Shown piece by piece: positions 37,637 through 46,627 of a stretch of DNA of 64,000 bases. The stretch covers positions 62,001 through 126,000 of the forward strand of contig JAUVWL010000009.1 in assembly GCA_030604135.1 (NCBI GenBank). Direction: 5' to 3'. The stretch comes from Burkholderiales bacterium (GTDB lineage Bacteria; Pseudomonadota; Gammaproteobacteria; Burkholderiales; Burkholderiaceae_C). Below the pieces are notes generated by a model. That model was not told the origin of the DNA, searched no databases, and saw nothing but the letters and a program-made list of their open reading frames with translations. Each line of letters opens with the position of its first letter. Position 1 is the first letter of the stretch. The position numbers and the translations under genes were made by a program.

Positions 37637-38545
37637 TCATCGCCCGGAATCTCCCTGCTGGCGCAGCAGCTGAAGCAGGGCTCCATCGTCCAGCTCGGCC
37701 AGACCGGCGGCATGCGCCTGTGCAAACACCTGCGCCGCTCGCTCACCAAGAGGCCCCTCGAATCCAGCCCGCGCAGCCGCCTCGGTGGCCAGGCGGGTGT
37801 CCTTTTCGAGCAGGGTGACGTGGGCCCGCGGAGCGAAGTCACCGGCAATGGCGCGGCGCATGCGGTCCGATCCGATCCAGCTCTGTCCGCTGGACTGCTC
37901 GATCACGTCCAGCGTCCGGCTGACGTCCAGGCCCAGTCGCTCGGCGAGGGCCAGCACCTCGGCCGCGCCGACCAGATTGATGCCGGCCAGCAGGTTGTTG
38001 ACCAGTTTGGTGCGGGCCCCGTCGCCGGGGCGCTCGCTGAGCTCGAAACAGGGATCCGCCAGTTGGGTCATCAGGGGACGACGCCGTGCCAGCACCGAGG
38101 CCGGGGCCGCCAGCATGAGGCTCATGCGGCCCTCGCGCGCCCGGGCCGGGCCACCCGACATCGGGGCATCAATGCAGCCGATGCCGGCATCGGTCAGGCG
38201 CTGCGCCAGCCGCTCGACGTCTTCCGGTGCGATGGTCGGGCACAACAACACGTCCTGGCCGGGCGACAGACGGGCGGCCGCCCCGTCAGGACCGAACAGC
38301 ACGTCCTCACACTGGCTGGCGTCCACCACACAGACGATCAGCAGGCCATCGGGCGAAAGGGCATGGGCCGCTTGGGCGGGGGTGGCCAGCACGCAGGCGC
38401 CCAGGGTGGCGGCCTCTTGCTGGCGTGCCGGGTCGATGTCGCACACCACCACCGCATGACCCAGCGAACGAAGGCGGGCCAGCATGGCGCCGCCCATGTT
38501 GCCGGCCCCGACCAGGGCCACGGGAAAGGAACAGGATGCGATCAC
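37637..38545 (-). CDS. NAD(P)-dependent beta-hydroxyacid dehydrogenase (3-hydroxyisobutyrate dehydrogenase family)
   Basis: 302 residues. N-terminal Rossmann fold with ALVGAGNMGGAML and an Asp after the second strand (VVCDIDPAR), which favours NAD over NADP. The substrate motif is DAPMSGGPARAREGRMSLM and the catalytic Lys region is KLVNNLLAGINLVGAAE. The exact hydroxyacid (hydroxyisobutyrate, tartronate semialdehyde, threonate and others) cannot be told. The GTG start at 38545 overlaps the rodA stop (GTGA), so translation is coupled to rodA, an unexpected partner. Confidence 0.85.
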   Translation of the reverse strand: MIASCSFPVALVGAGNMGGAMLARLRSLGHAVVVCDIDPARQQEAATLGACVLATPAQAAHALSPDGLLIVCVVDASQCEDVLFGPDGAAARLSPGQDVLLCPTIAPEDVERLAQRLTDAGIGCIDAPMSGGPARAREGRMSLMLAAPASVLARRRPLMTQLADPCFELSERPGDGARTKLVNNLLAGINLVGAAEVLALAERLGLDVSRTLDVIEQSSGQSWIGSDRMRRAIAGDFAPRAHVTLLEKDTRLATEAAARAGFEGPLGERAAQVFAQAHAAGLAELDDGALLQLLRQQGDSGR

Positions 38546-39696
38546 GACTGCATCAGGCGTTTGGAGCGGCCGATGGCCATCAGGATGCCCAGGCCGACCC
38601 CCATGCTGACCATGGCCGTGCCGCCGTAGCTGACAAAGGGCAATGGCACCCCGACCACCGGAAGAATGCCACTGACCATGCCCATGTTGACGAAAGCGTA
38701 GACAAAGATGTTGAGCGTCATGGCGCCGGCCAGGAGGCGGGTGAACAGCGTGGGCGCGTCCAGCGCGATCATCAGGCCGCGCAAGATCAGGAACAGAAAG
38801 GCCGCCATCAGGGCCAGTACGCCCACCAGCCCGAATTCTTCGGCAAAGGCCGCATAGATGAAATCGGTGGCCCGCTCGGGAATGAATTCCAGGTGGGTCT
38901 GGGTCCCCTGAAGAAAGCCCTTGCCCCAGACACCACCGGACCCGATAGCGATCATGCCCTGGATGATGTGAAAACCCTTGCCCAGGGGATCCTGGTACGG
39001 ATCCAGCAGGGTGCAGACCCGCACCTTCTGGTACGGACGGAGCACCTTCCAGTCGACACCGGAGGCACACCATTGCTCCTGCATCAGAATCAAAGTGAGG
39101 ATGGCAATGCCCCCGATCAACAAAGGCGGCACGATCAGCTTCCAGCTCAGGCCGGCGAAAAAAATGACGAACAGGCCCGAGGCCAGCACCAGCAAGGTGG
39201 TGCCTAGGTCGGGCTGCTTGAGGATCAGCGCCGCAGGCACCGCCAGCAGGATCAAGGCGGCGAGAAAATCGACGGGTTTGAGCTGGCCTTCCCTGCGCTG
39301 AAACCACCAGGCCAACATGAGTGGCATGGCAATCTTCATCAGCTCGCTGGGCTGGATCACGATGCCCAGGTTCAGCCAGCGCTGGGAGCCCTTGCGTTCG
39401 ATACCAAACAACTCCACGCCCAACAGCAGCAGCACGGCCACGATGTACATCGGCAGCGCCAGCGACATCAGGCGCTGGGGTGGCACCTGGGCCACCACGA
39501 ACAGGACCAGGGCGGCCACCAGCATGTTGCGCCCATGGCTGGCAAAACGCGTGCCCTGCTCAAAGCCGACGGAGTACATGGTCACCAGACCGAAGCCGGC
39601 CAGAATCAGGATGGCGAACACCAACGGCCAGTCAAAGCCCCGGAACACCGGAGCCATGCGCTGCAGCAGGTGGGGTTTCTCGATCACGGCGACCAT
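38542..39696 (-). CDS. rodA: Rod-shape SEDS peptidoglycan polymerase RodA (MrdB)
   Basis: Inner-membrane glycosyltransferase of the elongasome, partner of PBP2. The 384 residues have about ten spans. SEDS motifs: NLGIVIQPSELMKIAMPL, LKQPDLGTTLLVLASG (with the catalytic-site Asp), GKGFLQGTQTHLEFIPE, ATDFIYAAFAEEFGLVG and GVPLPFVSYGG. It is distinguished from FtsW (54984) by the QTHLEFIPERATDFIYA region. mrdA is not adjacent; the gene is divergent from a YqiA-like esterase. Confidence 0.95.
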   Translation of the reverse strand: MVAVIEKPHLLQRMAPVFRGFDWPLVFAILILAGFGLVTMYSVGFEQGTRFASHGRNMLVAALVLFVVAQVPPQRLMSLALPMYIVAVLLLLGVELFGIERKGSQRWLNLGIVIQPSELMKIAMPLMLAWWFQRREGQLKPVDFLAALILLAVPAALILKQPDLGTTLLVLASGLFVIFFAGLSWKLIVPPLLIGGIAILTLILMQEQWCASGVDWKVLRPYQKVRVCTLLDPYQDPLGKGFHIIQGMIAIGSGGVWGKGFLQGTQTHLEFIPERATDFIYAAFAEEFGLVGVLALMAAFLFLILRGLMIALDAPTLFTRLLAGAMTLNIFVYAFVNMGMVSGILPVVGVPLPFVSYGGTAMVSMGVGLGILMAIGRSKRLMQS

Positions 39697-39767
39697 GGGG
39701 CGTGATTATCCCTGCTCGAACCGGAGCGCACCGCCCGGACAGGGTGTCCGGAGGGCATACTGCCACC

Positions 39768-40397
39768 ATGAACCCGTTGAAGCCTCGCCACAAGACCACC
39801 CACCTGCTCTACCTGCACGGGTTTCGCTCATCACCCCGGTCCACCAAAGCCCGCCTGGTGGCCGAACGGGTACAAGGCGGGCACCCCGGCGTGGTCTGGT
39901 TGTGCCCGCAGTTGCCGCCCTCGCCTGCGGCCGCCATTGCACTGGCGCAGGAAGCCACCCAAGCCTGGCCAGCCGACAGCTCGGCGGTGATCGGCTCATC
40001 CCTCGGCGGGTTTTATGCCAGGTATCTGGGCCTGTGCAGGCGCTGGAAGCGTGCCCTGCTGAATCCTGCCGTGTACCCGGCACGGGACCTGGCTCGGTAC
40101 ATCGGCGAGCAAACCGCCTGGCACGACCCGCAGGAGCGGTTTTTCTTCGGGCCCGACTTTGTGGACGAGCTGCGGCAACTGGAGACCGACATGGACCGGA
40201 TGGCCGCGCACGAACCGGCCACGCCGGCCATGCAATTCGCCCTGATTGCCCAGGGCGACGAGGTGCTTGACTGGCGGGAGATGCGAGGATTCTGTGCCGG
40301 TGGACAGCTGACGGTGCTGCCCGGATCGGACCATGCCATCACCGACTTCCCTGAACATCTGGATGCCCTCATGGACTTCCTTGGGCTGGCAGGGTGA
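39768..40397 (+). CDS. YqiA-like alpha/beta-hydrolase (esterase)
   Basis: 209 residues from an ATG at 39768. Alpha/beta-hydrolase with nucleophile motif VIGSSLGGFYA (Ser in GSSLG), the acid in AQGDEVLDWRE and the catalytic His in PGSDHAITDFPEH. The N-terminal oxyanion region is LLYLHGFRSSPRSTKA. These are the features of the UPF0227/YqiA esterase group. The natural substrate is unknown. It is 40 bp upstream of the RNB exonuclease gene. Confidence 0.88.
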   Translation: MNPLKPRHKTTHLLYLHGFRSSPRSTKARLVAERVQGGHPGVVWLCPQLPPSPAAAIALAQEATQAWPADSSAVIGSSLGGFYARYLGLCRRWKRALLNPAVYPARDLARYIGEQTAWHDPQERFFFGPDFVDELRQLETDMDRMAAHEPATPAMQFALIAQGDEVLDWREMRGFCAGGQLTVLPGSDHAITDFPEHLDALMDFLGLAG

Positions 40398-40437
40398 GCT
40401 GGTCGGGGCGCCGACGCCCCGTGGGACAATCGGTGCC

Positions 40438-42495
40438 ATGTACATTCTGTTCGACGAGGCCGGCAAGCTGCAGACCGGCCGTCTTCTTTCCGAAGCCGAA
40501 AGCTCGCTGCAAGTGGAGCTGGACACCGGCAAGCGGGTCAAGGTCAAGACCGCCCACAGCCTGCTGCGCTTCGACAAGCCGGCGCCAGCCCAGCTGATGC
40601 CGGCTGCTGCGGCCCTGGCCGAGTCCATGGAGCTGGACCTGGCCTACGAGTTCGCGCCCGAAGACGAATTCGGCTTCGAGGAGTTGGCGCGCGACTACTT
40701 CAGTGCACAGGCCAGCACCGAGCAGCTGGTGGCGACCATGGTCTGCCTGCACGGGGCCCCCCACTATTTCCGGCGCGCCGGCAAGGGACGCTTTCGCAAG
40801 GCACCACCCGAGATCCTGGCCCAGGCACTGGCCGCGATCGAAAAGAAAAAGCAGGTGCAGGCACGCATCGAAAGCTGGGCGGCCGATCTGCTGGAGGGCC
40901 GCTGCCCTGCCGAGGTGCGCGAGCAGCTCTACCGCATCCTGTTCAAACCCGACAAGAATGCACCCGAATACAAGGCGGTGGTCGAGGCCGCCCGTCAGGG
41001 CAAGCTGGCCCCGCTGACCTTGCTGGAGCGCGCGGGCGCGATCACCAGCGCCTACGAATTCCACTGGCAGCGCTTCCTGTTCGAGCATTTCCCCAAAGGC
41101 ACGGGCTTTCCAGCCCTGCCGGTGCCCGCCGTGTCCGAGGATTTGCCCCTGGCCGACGTGCAGGCCTTCTCGATCGACGACTCGCACACGACCGAGATCG
41201 ACGATGCCCTGTCCCTGCAGGGCCTGGGCTCAGGCACGGTGACCCTGGGTATCCACATTGCGGCCCCGGGGCTGGCCATCACCCCGGACGACGCCCTCGA
41301 CCAGATCGCCCGCCAGCGGCTGTCCACGGTCTACATGCCCGGCCACAAGATCACCATGCTGCCCGACACGGTGGTACAGGCCTACACGCTCGAAGCCGGC
41401 CGTGCCTGCCCGGCGGTCTCGCTGTACCTGACGATCGACGAGGGCAGCCTGGCGGTGTCGGAGAGCCGCACCGCGCTGGAGCGGGTGCCGATTGCCAGCA
41501 ACCTGCGCCACGACCGGCTCGACGACGTGATCACCGCCGCCTGGCTGGGTGGCGAAGCCACCGGCGCGGCGGCACCGGCCGAAGTCGAGGCCTTGCGCCC
41601 CTCGCTGGGCTTTCTGTACCGGCTGGCGCTGCACCTGAAAGCGCAGCGCGAACAGGTGCGGGGCAAGCCCGAGACCTTCACCCGACCCGACTACAGCTTC
41701 CGGCTGGAAGGTGTGCAGAGCGACCAGCCCGACGGCAGCGAGACGGTGCACATCGGCACACGCCGCCGAGGTGAGCCGCTGGACCTGATGGTGGCCGAGG
41801 CCATGATCCTGGCCAACAGCACCTGGGGCCAGTGGCTGGCCGACTGTGGCGTGCCTGGCATCTACCGCAGTCAGGCCAGCCTGGCGCCTGGCGTCAAGGT
41901 GCGCATGGGCACCAAGGCCCAGCCACACGCGGGCATCGGGGTGCGCTGCTATGCCTGGAGCACCTCGCCGCTGCGCCGCTACGTCGATCTGGTCAACCAG
42001 TGGCAGATCATCGCGTGTGCCCGCTTCGGCAAGACGGCTGCACTGGCCGCGCCGTTCAAGCCGAAGGACGCCAGCCTGTTCTCGGTGGTCAGCGCCTTCG
42101 ACGCGGCCTACAGCGCCTACAACGGGTTCCAAAACGGCATGGAACGCTTCTGGACCCTGCGCTACCTGCAGCAGGAACAGATCGGCGAGCTCACGGCGAC
42201 CCTGGTACGCGACAACCTGGTGCGTGCCGACATGCTGCCGCTGGTGCTGCCGGTTCTGGGTGCCGAGGGCCTGCCGCGCGGAGCCCATGTTCGCGTGAAG
42301 CTGGGAGCGATCGACGAGATGGCACTGGATGTAAACGGGACTGTCAGCGAGCGGCTGGATCTGGCGGCCGGGTCCTTGGACGAGGTCGGTGGTGACGAGT
42401 CCGATGAGGACGATGCCATGGCCACACCCTTGCACCTGGCCATCGATGTGGACGAAGCGCCAACCGACGGTGCGGCGCCGGCCCCGGCCGGTTGA
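40438..42495 (+). CDS. RNB-domain exoribonuclease (RNase II/R family)
   Basis: 685-residue 3'-5' exoribonuclease. The central RNB domain (about 255-590) has the catalytic acidic cluster in SIDDSHTTEIDDALS and the motifs LSTVYMPGHKITMLPD and WSTSPLRRYVDLVNQ. An N-terminal OB-like region and an acidic C-terminal tail (GGDESDEDDAMATP) flank it. In Burkholderiales this group is annotated ribonuclease II; it is not a full-length RNase R, which would carry a basic C-terminus. The start at the ATG at 40438 fits the beta-strand MYILFDEAG. Confidence 0.93.
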   Translation: MYILFDEAGKLQTGRLLSEAESSLQVELDTGKRVKVKTAHSLLRFDKPAPAQLMPAAAALAESMELDLAYEFAPEDEFGFEELARDYFSAQASTEQLVATMVCLHGAPHYFRRAGKGRFRKAPPEILAQALAAIEKKKQVQARIESWAADLLEGRCPAEVREQLYRILFKPDKNAPEYKAVVEAARQGKLAPLTLLERAGAITSAYEFHWQRFLFEHFPKGTGFPALPVPAVSEDLPLADVQAFSIDDSHTTEIDDALSLQGLGSGTVTLGIHIAAPGLAITPDDALDQIARQRLSTVYMPGHKITMLPDTVVQAYTLEAGRACPAVSLYLTIDEGSLAVSESRTALERVPIASNLRHDRLDDVITAAWLGGEATGAAAPAEVEALRPSLGFLYRLALHLKAQREQVRGKPETFTRPDYSFRLEGVQSDQPDGSETVHIGTRRRGEPLDLMVAEAMILANSTWGQWLADCGVPGIYRSQASLAPGVKVRMGTKAQPHAGIGVRCYAWSTSPLRRYVDLVNQWQIIACARFGKTAALAAPFKPKDASLFSVVSAFDAAYSAYNGFQNGMERFWTLRYLQQEQIGELTATLVRDNLVRADMLPLVLPVLGAEGLPRGAHVRVKLGAIDEMALDVNGTVSERLDLAAGSLDEVGGDESDEDDAMATPLHLAIDVDEAPTDGAAPAPAG

Positions 42496-42514
42496 GACCA
42501 CCGACAATGCGCCC

Positions 42515-43474
42515 ATGAGCAAGCGCCGCCGCTCCCAGCAGAATCCCCGGGCCAACCCGCCTGCTCGGGTCGAGCCCAGACACGGCGGCAGGCAGGCCGC
42601 GCGTTCGAACGCACTGGCCGCCTTCTACCGGCGCATGACCACCTTGCAACTGGCGCTGCTCGTGTCGCTGGGGGTGCATGCGGCCTTGCTGACGGTTCGC
42701 TTCGTCAACCCGGAAGGCTTCAACCGCATCTTCAAGGACACACCACTGGAAGTGATCCTGGTCAACGCGCGCAGCGACGAACGGCCAGAACAGGCCATGG
42801 CGATTGCCCAGGCCTCGCTGGCCGGGGGAGGCGATGCGGAGAAAGGCCGGGCCACCTCGCCACTGCCGCCCTCCACCGTGGCCCGACTGGGCGACACGAT
42901 CGAAGAAGACCAGCAACGGCGAATCGAGTCGCTCAGGGAAAGGCAGGAGCAAATCCTGGCAGAGGTGCGCCAGCGCCTGGCCAACATGCCCGCACCCGAT
43001 CTGCAGGCGATCAACCCGAGCCGCGAGACCATCGAGCGAGAACAGCAGCGCCAGGCACTGGTCAGGCTGCTGGCCGAGATCGAGAAGCGCATCAACGAGG
43101 AGAATGCCCGTCCCCGCAAGCGCTACATCAGCCCGGCCACACGGGAAGAGGTCTACGCCATCTACTACGACGAGTTGCGTCGCAAGATCGAGGACCGTGG
43201 CACGCGCAATTTCCCGGAGGCGGGTGGCCGCAAGCTCTACGGTGAGCTCACCATGATCATGACGATCAACCACACCGGCAGTGTGCTCGACACCGAGGTG
43301 GTGCAGGGCTCGGGCAACCCGACACTGGATCGCCGCGCCCAGGCCATCGTGCGCGGCCTGGAGTTTGGCCGCTTCAGCGACGCGATGCGCCGTCAGGCCG
43401 ACCAGATCGTCGTGGTGTCCCGCTTCCGGTTCACGCGCGACGAGGGCCTGCGCACCCAGATGAGCGCGCAGTAA
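42515..43474 (+). CDS. TonB-like energy transducer protein
   Basis: 319 residues. A basic cytoplasmic N-terminus (MSKRRRSQQ) precedes a single span (QLALLVSLGVHAALLTVRF) with the SxxxH pattern seen in TonB anchors. A long Glu/Arg-rich coiled region (about 130-210) follows. The C-terminal TonB domain includes GELTMIMTINHTGSVLDTEVVQGSGNPTLDRRA. No exbB/exbD genes are near, so it may be a structural relative rather than a transporter energiser. It is 19 bp after rnb. Confidence 0.85.
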   Translation: MSKRRRSQQNPRANPPARVEPRHGGRQAARSNALAAFYRRMTTLQLALLVSLGVHAALLTVRFVNPEGFNRIFKDTPLEVILVNARSDERPEQAMAIAQASLAGGGDAEKGRATSPLPPSTVARLGDTIEEDQQRRIESLRERQEQILAEVRQRLANMPAPDLQAINPSRETIEREQQRQALVRLLAEIEKRINEENARPRKRYISPATREEVYAIYYDELRRKIEDRGTRNFPEAGGRKLYGELTMIMTINHTGSVLDTEVVQGSGNPTLDRRAQAIVRGLEFGRFSDAMRRQADQIVVVSRFRFTRDEGLRTQMSAQ

Positions 43475-43524
43475 ATGCAGGGCATGAGCGACCCCCTGCG
43501 TGTGACAGGCTGTTCGGGGCACAC

Positions 43525-44256
43525 ATGAGATCGTTCGGACGCTGGCTGCTGTGGTTGCTGCTGGCCGGACTGGCATTGCAGCTGGCCTTCCTGTTGCGCA
43601 TTGCCCTGATGGTGGTGGTCGCTCCCGAAAGCACGACCTTCATGCGTTCGGAAGCCTGGCGAATCGCTCGCCATGCGACCACCGACAAGGGCCAGTGGCG
43701 CTGGTCGGCACAATGGGTGCCCAGGGATCAGATCAGCGTTCACCTGCAACGCGCCGTGATCGCCTCGGAAGACGCCGGTTTTGTCAGCCACGGCGGCGTC
43801 GACTGGCAAGCCATCGAGTCGGCATGGAAGCGCAACCGCCATCGGCAGCAACAGGCCCAGAGCGCCAGCAGCCCGTCCCGTCCGGTGCGCCTGATCGGAG
43901 GGTCGACCATCACGCAGCAGCTGGCCAAGAACCTGCTGCTCTCCGGGGAACGCAATTTTGTGCGCAAGGCGCAGGAGCTGGTGCTCGCCCTGATGCTGGA
44001 AGCCCTGCTGGACAAGGGACGGATTCTGGAGATCTACCTCAACAGCGTGGAATGGGGTGACGGGGTGTTCGGCGCCGAGGCTGCGGCCCAGCGCTACTTC
44101 CGCAAATCGGCACGCCAGCTGAACGCGCAGGAAGCGGCCCGACTCGCTGTCATGCTGCCCTCCCCACGATTCTTCGAAACACGCCAGGGATCGGCCTACC
44201 TGGCGGGGCGCACACGCACCATTGTCGCCCGCATGGGCGCGGTGAAACTGCCATGA
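43525..44256 (+). CDS. mtgA: Monofunctional peptidoglycan glycosyltransferase MtgA
   Basis: Family-51 glycosyltransferase that polymerises lipid II. The 243 residues comprise one N-terminal span and the GT51 motifs: RAVIASEDAGFVSHGGVDW (catalytic Glu in ASEDAGF), GGSTITQQLAKNLLLSGER, RKAQELVLALMLEALLDKGRILEIYLN and EAARLAVMLPSPR. It is followed by an acyltransferase after 10 bp. It lies in the same envelope-oriented plus-strand run as rnb and tonB. Confidence 0.96.
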   Translation: MRSFGRWLLWLLLAGLALQLAFLLRIALMVVVAPESTTFMRSEAWRIARHATTDKGQWRWSAQWVPRDQISVHLQRAVIASEDAGFVSHGGVDWQAIESAWKRNRHRQQQAQSASSPSRPVRLIGGSTITQQLAKNLLLSGERNFVRKAQELVLALMLEALLDKGRILEIYLNSVEWGDGVFGAEAAAQRYFRKSARQLNAQEAARLAVMLPSPRFFETRQGSAYLAGRTRTIVARMGAVKLP

Positions 44257-44266
44257 GGACAAGCCC

Positions 44267-44884
44267 ATGAACTGGCGTGCCCAGGCGGCTGGAACCCTGC
44301 TTCTGGGCGTGGTGCGTCTGCTCACGGGCGCCCAGGCAAGGTGGTATGGCTGTCCACCGAAGGCCGAACAGCGCATCTACTTTGCCAACCACCAGAGCCA
44401 CGCCGACCTGGTGTTGATATGGGCAGCCCTTCCCCGCTCGCTGCGCAGCATCACACGGCCGATTGCCGCGCGCGACTACTGGACCGCTTCGCGCTTCAAG
44501 CGCTGGATCACCACCGCCGTCTTCAACGCCGTGTACGTCGAGCGGGAACGCAAGGGCGACGAAGACCCCCTGCAGCCACTGATCGAGGCGTTGGCCAGTG
44601 GCGACTCGCTGATCCTGTTTCCCGAGGGCACGCGGGGGTTCGACGAAGATCCCCAACCGTTCAAATCCGGCCTGTACAACCTGGCACGGCGCTTCCCCGA
44701 TGTGGTGCTCGTGCCCACCTGGATCCACAATGTCCAGCGTGTGATGCCCAAGGGCGAGGTGCTGCCGGTGCCGGTGCTGTGTTCGGTGACCTTCGGTGAG
44801 CCGCTGGTGCTGGGTCCGGATGAGGACCGGGGGGACTTTCTCGGGCGTGCGCGGGCGGCCGTGATGGCCCTGAGGGAGGTCTGA
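44267..44884 (+). CDS. PlsC-family 1-acyl-sn-glycerol-3-phosphate acyltransferase
   Basis: 205 residues with the acyltransferase motifs NHQSHADLVL (HxxxxD catalytic pair) and LFPEGTRGFDEDPQPFKSGL. It should acylate lysophosphatidic acid or a related glycerol-lipid at the inner membrane. Its TGA overlaps the next ATG by one base (TGATG). The next gene is a CDP-diglyceride synthetase, so the pair makes phosphatidate and then CDP-diacylglycerol. Confidence 0.88.
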   Translation: MNWRAQAAGTLLLGVVRLLTGAQARWYGCPPKAEQRIYFANHQSHADLVLIWAALPRSLRSITRPIAARDYWTASRFKRWITTAVFNAVYVERERKGDEDPLQPLIEALASGDSLILFPEGTRGFDEDPQPFKSGLYNLARRFPDVVLVPTWIHNVQRVMPKGEVLPVPVLCSVTFGEPLVLGPDEDRGDFLGRARAAVMALREV

Positions 44885-45876
44885 TGGGCACGTTTGTGCG
44901 CAGCCTCTCCCCTTCGGCCCAGGTGGGCTTGCTGTTCGTGTGCCTGTTCGGGCTGCTGGCCCTGGCCAGCATCGGACTGCTGTTGTGGTCGCTGCGCGAT
45001 GACGATGACGCCAGCGATCAGCTCCACAGCCAGCGCCAACGCCTGCTGGAGGATTTGCGCTCCCTGCTGCGCAGCTCATGGCTGATGGCCATCGTCTTCT
45101 GGGTCGCCTGGGCGCTGGGTGACGGCATGGCCACCCTGCTGTTTGCGCTGGTGTCGTTCCTGATCCTGCGCGAGTTCATCAGCCTGTCACCGACACGGCG
45201 TGGCGACCACCGCTCCCTGCTGCTGGCCTTTTTTGTCATCCTGCCCTTCCAGTACGCCCTGGTCTGGACACGGCAGTTCGATCTGTTCACCGTGTTCATC
45301 CCGGTCTATGCGTTTCTCGGCGTCGCGGTGGTCAGCGCCTTTGGCAACGACCCGCAGCGCTTTCTGGAGCGCAACGCCAAGCTGCAGTGGGGCATCATGG
45401 TCTGCGTCTACGGCATGAGCCATGTGCCGGCCCTGATGATGCTCGATGCGCCGCGGCTGGCCGGTCGCGAAGCCTTCCTGGTGTTCTTTCTGGTTCTGGT
45501 GGTGCAGACCTGCATGCTGGTGCAGCACCTCACAGCCCGTGGGCAGGCGCGTCCGGCTGTGCCCGGCATCAGCACCGGTTTCGGCTGGCGCAGCTGGGGC
45601 TGGGGCCTGCTGGCCGGTGGCCTGCTGGGCGCGGCCCTGGCCGGCCTGACGCCGTTCAAGCCGATCATGGCCTTGCTGATGGCGGTGGTGGCCTGTGTGG
45701 CCGGCTCGCTGGGCCACCTGGTGATGAAGGCCATCAAGCGCGATCGCGGGGTGACCAACTGGGGTTCGGCCAGCCGATCCGTGACCGGCGCCAGCGGCCT
45801 GCTGGACCGAACCGATGCCCTGTGTTTTGCCGCCCCGGTGTTCTTCCACGCCGTGCGCTGGTCCCTTCAATCCTGA
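44884..45876 (+). CDS. Phosphatidate cytidylyltransferase (CdsA/YnbB-like)
   Basis: 330-residue integral membrane enzyme, about eight spans, making CDP-diacylglycerol. The C-terminal signature is recognisable: GSLGHLVMKAIKRDRGVTNW, then TGASGLLDRTDALCFAAPVFF. Typical CdsA has PGHGGxxDRxD, so the Pro-His pair is changed to Thr-Ala here, as in the YnbB-like branch. Such genes are usually next to a PlsC-like gene, as here, and are thought to be a second copy beside the housekeeping cdsA. Confidence 0.85.
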   Translation: MGTFVRSLSPSAQVGLLFVCLFGLLALASIGLLLWSLRDDDDASDQLHSQRQRLLEDLRSLLRSSWLMAIVFWVAWALGDGMATLLFALVSFLILREFISLSPTRRGDHRSLLLAFFVILPFQYALVWTRQFDLFTVFIPVYAFLGVAVVSAFGNDPQRFLERNAKLQWGIMVCVYGMSHVPALMMLDAPRLAGREAFLVFFLVLVVQTCMLVQHLTARGQARPAVPGISTGFGWRSWGWGLLAGGLLGAALAGLTPFKPIMALLMAVVACVAGSLGHLVMKAIKRDRGVTNWGSASRSVTGASGLLDRTDALCFAAPVFFHAVRWSLQS

Positions 45877-45879
45877 ACC

Positions 45880-46428
45880 ATGCGAATCCTTGGCATCGAC
45901 CCTGGACTGCAGTGCGCCGGCTTTGGTGTTATCGACACCGAAGGTGCCCAGATGCACTACGTGGCCAGCGGCACCATCCGCACCAGCCCGAAAGACGGTG
46001 CACTGCTGCCCGAGCGCCTGAAGGTGCTGTTCGACGGCATCACCGAGGTGGTCTCGCGCTACCAGCCGACGGTGGCGGTTTGCGAGATCGTGTTTGTCAA
46101 CGTCAACCCGCAGGCCACGCTGTTGCTGGGCCAGGCACGGGGCAGCTGCCTCACGGCGCTGGTGGCCAGCAACCTGCCCGTCGCGGAGTACACGGCCCTG
46201 CAACTCAAGAAGGCCGTGGCCGGGCACGGCCGCGCGACCAAGCCGCAGATCCAGGAAATGGTGCGCCGCCTGCTGCGCCTGCCCGGCCTGCCCGGCAAGG
46301 ACGCGGCCGACGCCCTGGGGCTGTGCATCACCCATGCCCAGGTCAGCCGCACCACGGCAGCGATCCAGCGTGTCAGCCCTTTGCAGGCCCGCACCCATGC
46401 CGCCTACAAGGCGGGGCGAAATTACTGA
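45880..46428 (+). CDS. ruvC: Holliday junction resolvase RuvC
   Basis: Endonuclease that cuts Holliday junctions as part of RuvABC. The 182 residues have the RNase H-like fold and four acidic catalytic residues in [17 protein letters not shown] (Asp7), [21 protein letters not shown] (Glu) and [14 protein letters not shown] (two Asp). The basic tail ends [12 protein letters not shown]. It starts 3 bp after the CDP-diglyceride synthetase stop. ruvA and ruvB are not in the window. Confidence 0.97.
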   Translation: MRILGIDPGLQCAGFGVIDTEGAQMHYVASGTIRTSPKDGALLPERLKVLFDGITEVVSRYQPTVAVCEIVFVNVNPQATLLLGQARGSCLTALVASNLPVAEYTALQLKKAVAGHGRATKPQIQEMVRRLLRLPGLPGKDAADALGLCITHAQVSRTTAAIQRVSPLQARTHAAYKAGRNY

Positions 46429-46610
46429 ATGTCGGTGAAGAGGCGCTCGGCAATGAGCACCGCAAAGAAGCCCAGCGCCGCGAACACGGTCCATTTCAGG
46501 ATGACCAGCCCCCACTGCCGGTAGTGGGCCTTACCGGTGCCGATGTACAGGGCAAAACAGGCGCCGGCCGCCAGCAGCAGCGCAAACAGGGCCAGCCGGA
46601 ACAGCAGCAT
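46422..46610 (-). CDS. Small two-span membrane protein
   Basis: 62 residues with two hydrophobic segments ([19 protein letters not shown] and [20 protein letters not shown]) joined by a short basic loop (TGKAHYRQW). Function unknown. It follows lpxC after 17 bp on the same strand and its 3' end overlaps ruvC by 7 bp in convergent orientation, so it is probably the last gene of the dcw/lpxC transcript. Hydrophobic pattern and tight packing support it as a real gene. Confidence 0.7.
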   Translation of the reverse strand: MLLFRLALFALLLAAGACFALYIGTGKAHYRQWGLVILKWTVFAALGFFAVLIAERLFTDIQ

Positions 46611-46627
46611 GGCGAATCAGCGCCCGC

